Shown: in pieces, positions 40,401-45,200 of the stretch
How the letters are laid out: every line of letters begins with the position of its first letter
Position numbering within the stretch: position 1 is the first letter of the stretch
Assembly: GCA_017617435.1 (NCBI GenBank)
Contig: JAFZWF010000020.1
Span: 1 to 47,733 of the forward strand
From: Bacilli bacterium
GTDB taxonomy: Bacteria; Bacillota_I; Bacilli_A; RF39; UBA660
Length of the DNA: 47,733 nucleotides
Reading direction: 5' to 3'
Notes under the pieces: model-generated
The model's input: the letters and a program-made list of their open reading frames with translations, nothing else
Databases searched by the model: none
What the model was told of the DNA's origin: nothing
Program-made: the position numbers and the translations under genes

Positions 40401-42292
40401 ATGGAGATATAACACTATACTTACACTGGGCTCCAGTAAAAGCTATAAATGTTACTAAACCAGATGGTACTGTTGAAGTTCATAATATATACGACACTAT
40501 TGATCTTGGTGTAAACGATATCGATGGTGAAGATGATATTACCTATACAGTTAACCTAATTTATCATGACGGAGAAACCCAAGATGGCACTGTAACATAT
40601 TCTAAAATCTATTCAAATAATGGTTGGTTAATAACAACTGAAAATGGTGAAAATCATTACGATGATAATGCATCATATGAACTTATTGAAGATGTTGTAA
40701 TCAAACCAGATTACACTGTAACTGAAACAACAGCTACACTTCCAACTCCAACAAGAGATGATTACACATTCATGGGATGGAATAAACTTGAAAATGGTCT
40801 TGGTAAGTACTATAAAGATAGCGACATAAATGGTGCTAAATCCTCTGGAGAACTTACACTTCATGCTGTATGGTCTCATGAACAAACTGTAACTATTTCA
40901 TTCGACTCTCAAGGTGGTACTCCAGTTAATGACTATGTAAGAGTTTATGGAGAAGCAATTGGTGAATTACCTGAAACTCAAAGAGATAACTTTATCTTTA
41001 GAGGTTGGTACACTGATACAACATTTACAACTGAAGTTACTCCACAAACTATTGCGAAATATGACTCAACATATTATGCATTGTGGACTGAAGATATAAC
41101 TCCAGGCCCTGGACAAATTTCTGTTACATATCCAGATGGTTATGTTGATATTATTTCAATTGGATCTGCTGTATGGCTTCCAGATGAAAGTTACTACGTT
41201 GATAAACCAGACTTAAAAGTCGCAACTATCACATTCAAGTATCAAGATGAAGAAACAGATGATGCTTATGCATATGTTTACAAAACTTATACTCAAAGTG
41301 GATGGAAAGTAACAGGCGATGAATCTGGTACAACTATCTATGAACCAGATAGAGACATTTATCCAGAAGAAAACATCTATATCCAATATAATTACATCGA
41401 AACTACAATTGCAGATGACTTCCCTGATGATCCAACAAGAGATGATTACAACTTTGATGGATGGTTTGATATAGATGGAACAGAATATACAAGTTACCTT
41501 GGCGAAGATGATTTAACTCTTTATGCTAACTGGTCACTTGCTGGACCAACAGATATAAGTGTTGAATCTAATGCTTTAATCCTTGTTAAAGGTGAGGAAA
41601 AACAAATTGAAGTAATTACAACTCCTGCAAACTTAGAAAATGTTGAATATACGTATACAGTTGCAGAGGGAGGTAATGAAATTGTTACCGTATCTGATGA
41701 TGGTTTAATAACTGCCATTGGTGCTGGTACAACAACAGTTGAAATAGCTGTTAAAAATAATCCATCTGTTACAACTACAATTTCTGTTACTGTTTATAAT
41801 AATAGAATTACGTCACAAACACTTGATGTTGAAAATAGAGATTTAACAGGTGAAGATATCAGAATCATTATTGGTGCAGAACCTGAAACTATGGTTGAAG
41901 ACTTCTTAACTAATATTGATAATGAACTTGAATTCATCGAAGTTTATAACAAAGATGATGAATTAATTAGCCCAGATGATTATGCAGATGTATTAATTAC
42001 AACTGGAGCTAAATTAAAGCTTGTAATAAACGGAACTACTCATGATGAAGTTATCGTTATTATAAGAGGAGATATAAGTCAAGATGGATATGTTGACGTA
42101 CGTGACCAAGTATCTCAGCAAAAACACATTCTTGGATCTGAACTTATTACAGGTTACCAAGTATATGCAGCTGATTTATTTGAAGATAATGAAGCAACAA
42201 TTGATGATGTTATCGATGTTCGTGATAATGCACTTCTTGATAAATATATCTTAGGAAAAACAATAAGTTTAAACGAAAAGGAGGGTGATTAA
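19436..42292 (+). CDS. Giant secreted multi-repeat protein with a C-terminal dockerin-like domain (7,618 residues)
   Basis: This is a secreted surface or matrix protein of very roughly 0.85 MDa. A Sec signal peptide is clear (basic start, LLVIFAAFLVCF core, cleavage expected after AYA at residue 26). After a Tyr-rich N-terminal region, about 36 InlB/Flg_new-type units follow, recognised by FxGW[FY]xxxxGG and a closing LYAxW. Each is preceded by a longer beta segment with YPDG, ATVTFxYxDG and NGWxIDGxHY elements, giving about 100-120 residues per full unit. Seven copies of a separate module of about 250 residues interrupt the first half. The second half is B-repeat-like only and very acidic. 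The end has a Big_2-like domain (about 7370-7457) and two dockerin-like repeats (about 7545-7607). There is no LPxTG or enzymatic domain. Starts at the ATGA overlap. Adhesion or scaffold function is likely but unproven. Confidence 0.9.
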   Translation: MKKSKLFKILLVIFAAFLVCFTNAYAEGEGEGEETPKTGWTKSADYCYDHPERVLTVHYIVDGKEVNPNDPNAGNWYSISGSKKNPCTIYYIPESYYNYNTGFGSSQKMFTNEDGTLGVIYWYNNPELEGNPVFYLYPDNDPDNNDIYLYAKTGKIIEVYANGYKKKVVVGKTYSPATMEPDYDVEEGVTHDYSGKSVNYWNYSTEADYFSYTTDYAENNSNSTYTYYRDKTYTTGRSTILPAKAQYLHVDNTQLVQFINYESCRGNDNYLYCDIANPDTGEAMTSKEVQEMLNDEYAYNTVYIHDYKRIPKYYKYFGFIDTEGREYPQDFVMQEEYAGRAFTTVVDGRMSCATNSISPYSSSSYVAKVYNTTINFQGAEYSGDFNTNYLTKLKTYYGNEYYPDNKTNYYYSTCVPYDVNYKYTYTFSNPNIRRYTVVIEGTEGVKVNQNSVYKLPSQGKPKSSDVKVVTLKYQDGETPDERLTYTRTYTPSGFKIDGVHYDFGQEIVVTRDLYITYDYTSEVTGPDLPTPERELFNFKGWYDATIGGHIITDPKELQASVLYAQWGSVDKVTIVRPDGIPIELEKGSSYTMPNISDKDEVVNSSVSFNYNDRSGRTDVSKVITYYKKNGIKDKLTGEIYAEGETIIANHNMVLTENYIVTRVPATFPKTPTRNNYEFVGWFDAVEGGNEYTEYSGDQDLSLFARWEGDIEQVTIYFPDGFYVTIDKGESYTLPRIDSINDKYKVTFKYQDDVTADKEQYVIHSYLSNGWIIDGDRYAAGEVITPMEDVYLIEDFVETYSYPTFEEVADREWYTFEGWYDAAEGGNKVTSYEELEPATFYAQWEEIPSKDIVLEEVPAKTGGIVASVTFYPNNGDSTVVSYVSKTYEPNGWIVDGVHYNVGDTVTITRTSTITPDYVESTSEASFPDRPSKSGYTFQGWFNKESGGNRYTSYRGTSDLTLYGHWAPEGEPPVFLCRRAKTLHEDYSYPYDTYGSLGTDGSLQTGDAFDCDVNGDGYYDSYDERFYYLSDYYDTHTKTFNPTYATLVHSENDEYQQYARSVSYNGPTEVTQGQYSSKLPKTTEWTNVTLYQTERAILNADGTNSNTGGTYPDNFSYTGYAARMITAQEISSGCNITIKNNGGITGSISSKCDFLQENMFSDWETRDLRWWLENPTASTNYKALLYDGYGVVTDDVSVSSMEFDDSGRRNDLKVAIDVPKEAMEIDFSPLYYTLTFPDYTEKVVEGSSFVVPANNYEREDEEVTIIYKYQDGVTPDKEVIIPKHFQTWGWTGSYYEGETITVNSDITFTPDYHTSIDDFERAKPVNREGYEFEGWFTQAQGGAKYRIDLYDNTKTNINQIVLYAHWHQIDDTVPVEGLLCRRAETLHFQLCQTSQYCQYYMTNGGLTFGRLGESGLLSDGDAFDCDVNGDGVYDADNERFYYVSDYYDTATKTFDPDWAVLIYYNNYGPNGADATQATKYTTASTAINGPEQAITYLPTTDEWPNVTLKETTRRIWGESGYGDVVAGYPYNNPTTFYPTEFSYEGKAARLLTSRELYAAMAQDYFQQYSKYQSFINSNRVRMENSQYMNSSYAYGYWLENPVPYVSNKSAVFVTNDRATDAQISLNKGVRPAIDVPKSKIEIQYLDAYNIYVDGVKMGSKRPGETYTTPSVDPKEGEAIATVTLVYQDGATENQVIDLSKEYLANGYTFNNNHYDARADIVVNSDLYLVSDYVEVYTPADLPTPTKQFVNFVGWFDAAEGGNQYSISDIDSDITLYAHWDAPVGPTVLPTNDTPKEGGTYTVTFDPQNEGPQTTSTVTISYTPNGWLVDGEHYDDGAEVTLTENSVVIEDYIVTSTPAVFPDNPTKENAIFSGWYDAPVGGNKYTSYEEPADITLYANYYSAPVGPDQNNILCIKASSLHSEPCAQRTGKTDTCTGLGWSTNQNVVFGQRPTDGELKPGDAFDCDVNGDGVFNSTNERFYYVTDYYDTYTGEFDTSYATLIYYNDTENGVSSIGYNSNYSDEDANYKGPKVAYLHLPSTSQWSNVTLKDTTRQMRGEYGSLHNQLINYSNIPYETFEYTDRAARLLTLQEVMRACEIDEARTSTNYDNLNQKCLFLYENTAFTTNNSGNGYTRTWLETPTNGYNQYFDNTANAIWSLNNGGRQVQIGSPSGTSRGIRPAIDVPKDRIDITISNTHSVTLPDRVDTVDHGAEYTIPDNKYPKASETVATITLKYQDTVTPNSTLDVIQSYTPNGFTIGETHYNERSLITVNEDITLVPSYVETITPVTLPTPTNTGYTFAGWYDQPGGTGTRYTTYSVAEDIILYAYWTLTPPTDGEEYTLPANTEKDNGPVSTVTFVYNDGSTANTTSFVTASFEPNGWLVDGVHYNVGDVINYEEGMEIVQDYIPSVTNPAVFPNNPVRNGYTFIGWFDTNSSAGGQRYTTYSGTKDLTLYARWLDNSGGILPQSDIKCKRATTLHTAYCPDNVQWCNDSGNAGEYITFGNISDSTELVTGDALDCDVNGDGTFDDETERFYYVSDYYDTNTMSFNGLYASLIWYDDYPYSTDTHQIRYIHWDDDFTSSYIGPTGPINATLNGNRLLPLSTDWTNVSLYTNERAILPALENISNPTIVDYSGLSGRLLNYKEVEQACGINVTSNQIYELPENCSFLWENAIQDRYYEMASGPYWLENPGDSTNAIAMETGYIKFFGTKYEDYEERNSRPVIDVAKVNIEGLEVSNIHTVTYPDGSTERVLHGGTFIFPENTSTKNTENVATVTFNYMDTSSTVEERYVTKSFVANGWKVNNTHYDNGASFIVNSDITLEYDYVSTIHGAEFVDDPIDYHNAFMGWFDSVSDGTKYTSYDGEEDLILWAHWEDAETLLSGYTCRRASTLHTGKCIDRQYAECSEMGVENNTKLEFGNIGISGELHTGDAFDCDVNGDGTFDSKKERFYYVSDYYNTETGEFEDDTAALIWYTVIPFKDGVSDIPSITFTSVAYDVDSSSELGINRYGPRHSYLALPSTTEWSNVSLKNTQRQIRASYEDTLSSKKLSNGTSLSKFTYTGRAARYLTIEEAAAACDVTQIISTYDFARIPYLQHFPLKCSYLREGTRVGNGGGLVNGFWLESVKYNSTYNAWYSDGSAIYDREASFTSMSVKPVIDMPKDKLEIVHIPMASVYIDGTKVTTFIAGNEYTIPQVPNKTSVKFATVQFEQQNGNGRITKQINTTYIPVGFTVGDETYQPGQVITVDEDLYLVSNYTEGIEYPTFPDDPEKPGYTFVGWFDTTDPGGGNEYKVPEDFATVTKNQTLRIYARYDDGTVTETNTITYPDGRVDVVKHNSYYTMPRTTHTAYSEKVGTAVFKYYNGHPDTESDVIKTYTPDGWRINGHKYNAGNSLYVSSDLVVNYNYAETYHTDFPTPDPTYEGQTFYGWSDMDYGGSFRTESTVYGDIVLYAVYYANLPNYGDTFIVPPNTIRTPKQYVVHFDPQNGDPVTTSYVYIEQIPDGWLAAGRHVYPGDEIIWQGGGLTEVYNNGEVTPAEFPSTPTKAGYEFTGWYDQPAGGNRYTTYSRDRNITLYAHWYDPNGGGTTEEPLCTVADYIDDESESYATIGEAGTLVPGNAYDCVINTNGDTGRFYYVSDYYDTHTKEFDDTYQTFIYSGNYYFGEELNITDNTYVETNYASNAYNGPTSQLNHLPSKNDWNNISLYQSQRQILTPAGETTLGGYNLPNFDYGDSPSRLLTVQEVNRACNITISSTSYTDLPYSCRFLSMNLDNLSIEGAEGYGYYLENPTTTSEAGFIFMTNTYNSRNNYSEQVLARPAIDVPKSRIEGFTSSVTTYTVTYPNGYKETVEPGTVIIIPENNQVNNNIEGATVTFKLGNGQSDIVKHVTNSAIGSGYKIDGVHYNSNSLYTVNSDITLEYDYVVTAVGAAEFPADPVRNDYTFAGWFADDLDGSRYFNYSGYDDITLYAHWDDNMPSYICKRATELHTITCDSTNSYCNDHDVDSITYGQLGIDGVLTAGDAFDCDVNGDGIYDPDTERFYYVSDYYDTYNDDFNTHYGVLIYSNNTISGVPSTGGANYNTDGLNIESINTSNFPTSSQWSNVSLYDTYRIVPSINNSDREIDYENAVARYLRLEEVERACGTHSNQEGYLDNCLFLLEDTNYKQDEQDEQNHVIWDRDDYTSVYLENSYLGDDGNVYTLNSYTRNVALKYSSYYGVIKPTIELPKEEIEISVPNVYSVYIDNTKVKDVVDGKNYILPNNESVNSENIATITFKYNDGITSDVTRTVTKSYEGNGYTLGDEHYNAGDVIVVNEDKYLTSNYIETVSSPTFPANPTRTGYEFVGWITTENYEPWNIYPIVSSYDGSENITLYAQWRPSQGAGDCYIQYMDTGEIEIYTCNETLTVPNKVAYESETLTFNYLNTNNENTSFDATYNSYQSVVKYTDQNNREYTPGETITVNGKVYLRRTYSDISYDDTLFTTPNDAYRFIGWFTLENGGTQVNNYTEYKESGSTTSNVYGHYNEEGKCTVVLDGEEVGTYDCGSSYTLPAGSNVDEDIATVTFIDGESTTTSKVHATKTFSNYSVKVGLNGTATTNNASENVTVSDNTYITSNYTNVTITPVTISNLADKDYYSFEGWYTRANGEGVKVTGSYSNAVDITLYSYYVAKKAQYSFYDAINESNIGYMEATYGTRIDTSSIRANESGISEHEIRYVYNNGTNDFVDRSFAISNEIVSWTQETTNKPYALIHTVDVVGPISLNAVFGDGKVATNITLETLSADTYPGYDFAGWYTLPVGGKLVSASDIREDKDYTFYAHWTRNNTNICTLNDGTTMECPEGESLVVPAYSESIVGRVNEIINGTSDQYKDEMLESYEVVKTSYIDYAEVDGVKYYPGDTYTIGVNPEITIVYKSSVTTPVTLDTNIDVDSDWFNEDDDMIFVGWFTERTGGTQLFKYDGEETINVYARYKVYDPDEETYTLYIEGLDGNVISQENISKGTKIKLFKDQYLNNAQSIELYDSDETTLISTVNISFIHEANKYLVNGSLQDVGSYITIYGDTYAKAYETNVTKNVAGYKEPSDSTFTGYFTAANGGTKVDVNNITEDDNIVSALYAHYVEETPNGYVRVDFDGEITNVPQGSYITLPLNKTKDSTSFNVRFNFNRTNIEPYVATITTEYTLDSYLVNNRVYNPGTSVQANSDLVIRSHYSESKDWDDDTKNILNATYPDFPTFDVLDEVPTSWVIDLTNGTTIDDASTLNKSTELYAHYTQFANVYLNDEIIAQVKKGTTYTLPINNLPKNSDIIGTVTFVYNNGSDDTTSNVYKYYSASGWYIGESEYVSGAKVTVNEDITLVPRYKETVVKAVFPKTPVKEHSTFNGWFTSLDENGEQLTEYSSEGNIALYGKWTDKVKIVDPTTGETEYVDPGTVITLESLDDKEEKFYNITFDYNYEGAPSNKVVRISTQEVFKGWLINGVLHQAGEEITVDEDITKSASYEKVINNKNLPNDPTRTGYTFTGWYTSTSELFGSLVDITKIESTTTVYAHWENFDPETQVKLTWDGVTSVHDKGEVISLEKEGTTQTSTIANVTFVMNKEGYSDKIVKITNTTFVDHLIINGNDHAANGTYTLNADTVITSVYDEETNYPALPVISSDEFEGFYTAPTNGEIVTTLQGVAEDVTYYARWGEPGGGTVPAIIDGEEIEIDNPYTVPTMYGDEESITVYLDLNYDEAPAPTAMTITSQKKVLSQNINGITYYPGDVVVLPKNSVITTNLSNEYETTTSPEYQKPSDITYDGSTYTFNYWTDEDGNVVALSNLTGMDSAYDGSTLYANYQYKYDDYLILHVIDGSYEEYVQIEPDSYVYLPNYANQANSSSIYLYVDDYVLGGYADIIISQDYELKETILNGKKVNNYYSFYIDEDTTVKFTYSLSDVSREIDYESKDFSYLLEKPPVQVDEYNIYTGLNTNSDGSGETVDILTLTPSDDTYDGISLYVMYDEGGSVNTTLTIDGEVSIVPVGNITLPDAKTKASDTFKITYDYNDGTSNKYTQTVSRSYEFAHYKLNDENASQTEYAAGSTFNITKPSEFNSVFNITYNYPTMHTLTTEGFLGWYTDKTGGTKVTNLNNITEETTLYARWDDTVYYTVPEVAGEVGSIQIYFDYNYEGAPAPIPVTVTSQKEVLYQTINGVVHYPGELIKRDGELDIRTVYSDDIRTTFSPDIPEPEDRDEYFFTEWMILDDLEWDDGDTIDNHLISFFFYDINGFNEKYDGKTLYAYWTYHYYSDPEERVKLKIDFPGYYFYYEEYGRGDSLSYDYFTSDPFSSWIYLDLYDEDDNYYYLNYATPMLLDKIIHDGKTVDLHDSFIAEEDGTISYYYDIDPDEETIIDGSYPDYLLEEPPYEHDGKTYVGVFDSTDEDAKQIDIINLKGTDVQYSNKTYFIRNIDGIEEYTYLYLDDNPAVQIPLGDWTLPAATTKDSKDFFVTFDYNDGSGRTAKQAITQNYTFDHFHINGTDEDLPAQSPYNVTTAIRMNSVFTSSYSYPTILVNTNKVFDGWYTERNGGTKVTTLQGITEATTLYAHYNGDPNGSAMTFDGQVYVVPDDVDRINPLNDGYAANQIIKKAVLTLVLGENNSETHTFNTVIDHIGWTDENGVEYGEIIDLADENIGSTFTSRYSYDNVEDIDLSRYNPDDNTFKGWFTQAEDGEKVTIYSPVEDETYYAQYYDEPQVIITVDGEVELYPVGSTYTLPDAKTKTGPSIVITFDHQDGNDTTTTKSFDTIYTFSGYRLEADQTLYGANYSFDDIQNDMTFTSTFAKSQTTPTWPDDPTKEHYFFLGWFTAPDSGLQVFNYDDISTNTTLYAQYVKNADDFVTITNSATGESIRVLTGSDFVYSETKFYKVDEEKLGKVTFKFNSPGYPDEEVEFKIKHTPSGFYVGDDTENLIGVNTAYQFNADTTITPYYDEANDVYDGTIGTSIFDYDITKDDAEATCFSKTNQTDPRDNTAYTCYTEYDKNDGDITLYLHWAPVKAINVTKPDGTVEVHNIYDTIDLGVNDIDGEDDITYTVNLIYHDGETQDGTVTYSKIYSNNGWLITTENGENHYDDNASYELIEDVVIKPDYTVTETTATLPTPTRDDYTFMGWNKLENGLGKYYKDSDINGAKSSGELTLHAVWSHEQTVTISFDSQGGTPVNDYVRVYGEAIGELPETQRDNFIFRGWYTDTTFTTEVTPQTIAKYDSTYYALWTEDITPGPGQISVTYPDGYVDIISIGSAVWLPDESYYVDKPDLKVATITFKYQDEETDDAYAYVYKTYTQSGWKVTGDESGTTIYEPDRDIYPEENIYIQYNYIETTIADDFPDDPTRDDYNFDGWFDIDGTEYTSYLGEDDLTLYANWSLAGPTDISVESNALILVKGEEKQIEVITTPANLENVEYTYTVAEGGNEIVTVSDDGLITAIGAGTTTVEIAVKNNPSVTTTISVTVYNNRITSQTLDVENRDLTGEDIRIIIGAEPETMVEDFLTNIDNELEFIEVYNKDDELISPDDYADVLITTGAKLKLVINGTTHDEVIVIIRGDISQDGYVDVRDQVSQQKHILGSELITGYQVYAADLFEDNEATIDDVIDVRDNALLDKYILGKTISLNEKEGD
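20990..22330 (+). repeat. First block of InlB-type B-repeat units
   Basis: Four consecutive units end in FKGWYDATIGG, FVGWFDAVEGG, FEGWYDAAEGG and FQGWFNKESGG, each followed by a LYAQW-like close. They share the pre-repeat pattern PDG, then TxPxI/N, then VTFxYxD. Similarity is at protein level; the DNA has diverged. Confidence 0.85.
22352..32100 (+). repeat. Seven copies of a Cys-containing module with a DxDxNGDG loop
   Basis: Copies lie at about 22352-23106, 23564-24357, 25163-25996, 26831-27618, 28072-28920, 30179-30893 and 31337-32100. Each begins CxRAxxLH, continues with GDAFDCDVNGDGxxD and ERFYYVSDYYD, then LPxTxxWxNVxL, an ARLLTxxEV segment, a Cys-FLxEN segment and WLENP, and closes RPAIDVPKxxIE. 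The WLENP...RPA end resembles the WLRSP...RPAL pattern of DUF6273-type proteins. The DCDVNGDG loop resembles calcium-binding loops. One to three B-repeat units follow each copy. Copy six has lost the loop. Confidence 0.85.
36448..39110 (+). repeat. Two tandem copies of a 432-residue super-repeat
   Basis: Three degenerate B-repeat-like units occur twice in the same order with an offset of 1,296 bases between equivalent codons. Shared landmarks are YxxAPAPxxxTxTSQKxVL, LLExPPxxxDxxxYxG and LPxAxTKxSxxFxxTxDYND. The GW core is eroded in several of these units (YW, EW). Confidence 0.75.
41542..41807 (+). other. Big_2-like bacterial Ig domain near the end of the giant protein
   Basis: The segment from ISVESNALILVKGEEKQIEV through TTPANLENVEYTY and VSDDGLITAIGAGTTTVEIA has the classical Big_2 pattern. 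It separates the B-repeat array from the dockerin region. Confidence 0.85.
42068..42258 (+). other. Type I dockerin-like domain of the giant protein
   Basis: Two tandem calcium-loop and helix repeats are visible: GDISQDGYVDVRDQVSQQKH then ILG, and ADLFEDNEATIDDVIDVRDN then KYILG. The spacing and the closing hILG fit type I dockerins. The preceding 70 residues (LTNIDNELEFIEVYNKDDEL, then GAKLKLVINGTTHDE) match the small domain that often precedes such dockerins. Confidence 0.82.
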
Positions 42293-42294
42293 TT

Positions 42295-45200
42295 GTGAAA
42301 AAGTATTTTAAATATCTATTATTAGTTATTTCAGCAGTTTTAACTTTTGAAATATCAACTAATATTGCTTACGCAGATACTGCACATAAGTTATCACTTA
42401 GAGCTTATAACTGTAATAAACTAAACTCTAGTTCACAGTGTGTTGATGATAATAATACTGTTATTACACCACAAGCTCTTACAAACAATTCACAAATAGA
42501 TGTTGGTAAAATAATAAAACTTGAAATTTATTATGAAGCAGGCTCTCCTGAGATCGTATCAATGCAATTAGGTATTGATTATGATCCAAATAAGTTTGAA
42601 CCAGTACATAAAAATAATGCATTACTTACTCAAGTAAAAAGAAAAACGACATTAGACGGAGGAGTATGGCCACCATCGCCATCCTCCGATCCTGATGATC
42701 CGTATACTGATTGGACAGTTCAATCAAATGATTATGTCAATGTAACTTCAAATCAGTATCAACTTAGATTCTTAATTAAGGACCCAACACTTGAAACAAC
42801 ATTCTCCGGTTCTGGAGTTCTTGTAACAACATATGTTAAGGTTAAGGAAGATATAACACCAGGAGATGATTTAACTTTAAATTATAATAATTCTTATACC
42901 AAATTAACAACATATGATTTGGATCTAGTTCAAAGAACGTTAAGTGGTATAAATTTAAAAGTATATAAAGAACTTGATACAGATCCAACACTTTCAAGCA
43001 TAACTGTAACAAGTGGTGGAACAAATTATCTAACAAGTTTTAATAAAAATACTAAAACATACAATGTTTACGTTCCAAATGCTGTAAGTAGTGTAGTAAT
43101 TACTGGTGAGCCAACAAAATCAAGCACAGTACTTACTTATAGTCCATCAGCAACAAATAATAGTTATGGTTTAACTGTTAGTACAACTAAAACTGTAACT
43201 ATTTCAACAGTTGCTGAAGATGGCCAACACACTGATACATATACTGTTAAAGTATATAGATTAGATAATACTAATACTTTAAGCAGTTTATCGTTGAGTG
43301 GTGTAAGTTTTGGAACATTTAGTCCAAGTACAACTACTTATAATGCAACAAGCGCAGTTCCATATGCAACAAGTGCAACTACTGTAACTGCATCTGCAAC
43401 AAGTGGTAAAGCAACTCTTAATCCAACAAGCGGATCAAGCGTTGGTTTAAATGTTGGAAGTAATGCTGTTCAAATAGTAGTTACTCCAGAGTGTGCAAAG
43501 AGCACATATTCATCTGTTCCAAATAATGGAACTAGCGTATGTCAAACAAAAACATATACTGTTAACGTAACTAGAACAGCTGCATCTACAAATAACTACT
43601 TAAGTAGTTTAACTGTAAACGGAACATCTGTTCCTAATTTCCAAAAAACAAATGAAGGACCTTATAATGTAACAATAGGTTATGGTGATAGTCCAGCTAT
43701 TATAGCTGCTACTCCTGAAGATACAGATCATGCTGTTGTATCTGGTCAAATAGGTTCACAAGCAGTTAATGTTGGTGATACAACATTAACAATTACTGTT
43801 ACACCTGAAGATCCTGATACAAATCCAAGAAACTATACTGTAAAAATTCATAGAAAGAGTAATAATGCTAACTTAGCAAGTTTAAGTGTAACATCTAGTC
43901 CTCAAGGAACGATGAATCCAACATCATTTACTGCTGGAACTACAAGTTATACTTATACAGTTGGTCCTGATGTAACTGAAGTTACTGTTAATGCAACACC
44001 AGTTAGTGGTGCAACAGTATCTTATAGTCCTACATCAGCAAATAATAAATATAATCCAAATAATACTTCTAAGGTAGAAATTACTGTTACTCCTGAAGAC
44101 ACAGATCAATCTACAAAGAAATATACTGTTAATTTAGCAAGAACTAAATCAACAGATGTATCTTTAAATAGTTTAACAGTTACAAATGGTACACTTTCAC
44201 CATCATATAGTGATAGTGTTGATTCCTATAATATGGTAGTAGCTCCTAGTGTAACAAGTATTACAGTTACACCTGATCCAAAAGATTCAAGAACTACTGC
44301 AACTGTAACCGGAAATACTAATTTAAAAACTGGTGATAATACCGTAACAGTTACGGTTACTCCTGAAGCAGGTGAAACTGCAAAAAGAACTATTACTATT
44401 AACGTTAAAAGATTAAGTGATGATGCAACACTTTCTGCTTTATCATTAAGTGGTGTATCAATTGGTGAATTTAAACCAGGAACAACAACTTATACAGCAA
44501 CTGCTGTTCCATATTCAAAATCAACAACGAATATTACAGCTACTGCAACTGCAGGAAATAGTGTTGTTAACTCTATAACAGGTACAGGAAATAATAAAGC
44601 AATTAATGTTGGTGATAATACATTTAACATTGTTGTAAGCCCTGAAAACTGTAAGAGTACATATAGTTCTGTTCCAAATAATACATGTACTACTAAAACA
44701 TATACTGTTAATGTACATAGAAATAATAATAATGCTACATTAACTGGTATTGAAGTTAAAAATGGAACAACAACTTATGACTTAGATCCAGCATTTACTG
44801 ATGATTCTAAGAACTATATTGTTAAAGTTCCATATAATATTCAAACAGTTACAGTTACACCAACTAAAGCTGATACTAATGCAAGTGCAGTTGTTGCAAA
44901 TGCATCAAGTAATTTAAGTGTTGGTGATAATAACAGAAATATTACTGTTACTCCAGAAGATGCAACTGCAACTGGTAAAACATATAACTTAACTGTTAGA
45001 AGATTAAATAATGATGTAACGCTTTCATCATTAACAGTTAATGGTTCATCTATTTCAGGATTTGCTGCAAATAAGACAAGTTATGAAATAACTGTTCCTT
45101 ATGCAACTGATAAAGTTACAATTACTGGTGCACCTCATGATCCAAATGGTGAGGTAACAGGTAATGTTACAAATCAAGCTATTAGTGTTGGTGAAAATAC

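Noticed and set aside
42250-42292. Sortase (LPxTG-type) anchor at the end of the giant protein
   Set aside because: The protein ends directly after the dockerin-like repeats, with no LPxTG motif, hydrophobic helix or basic tail.
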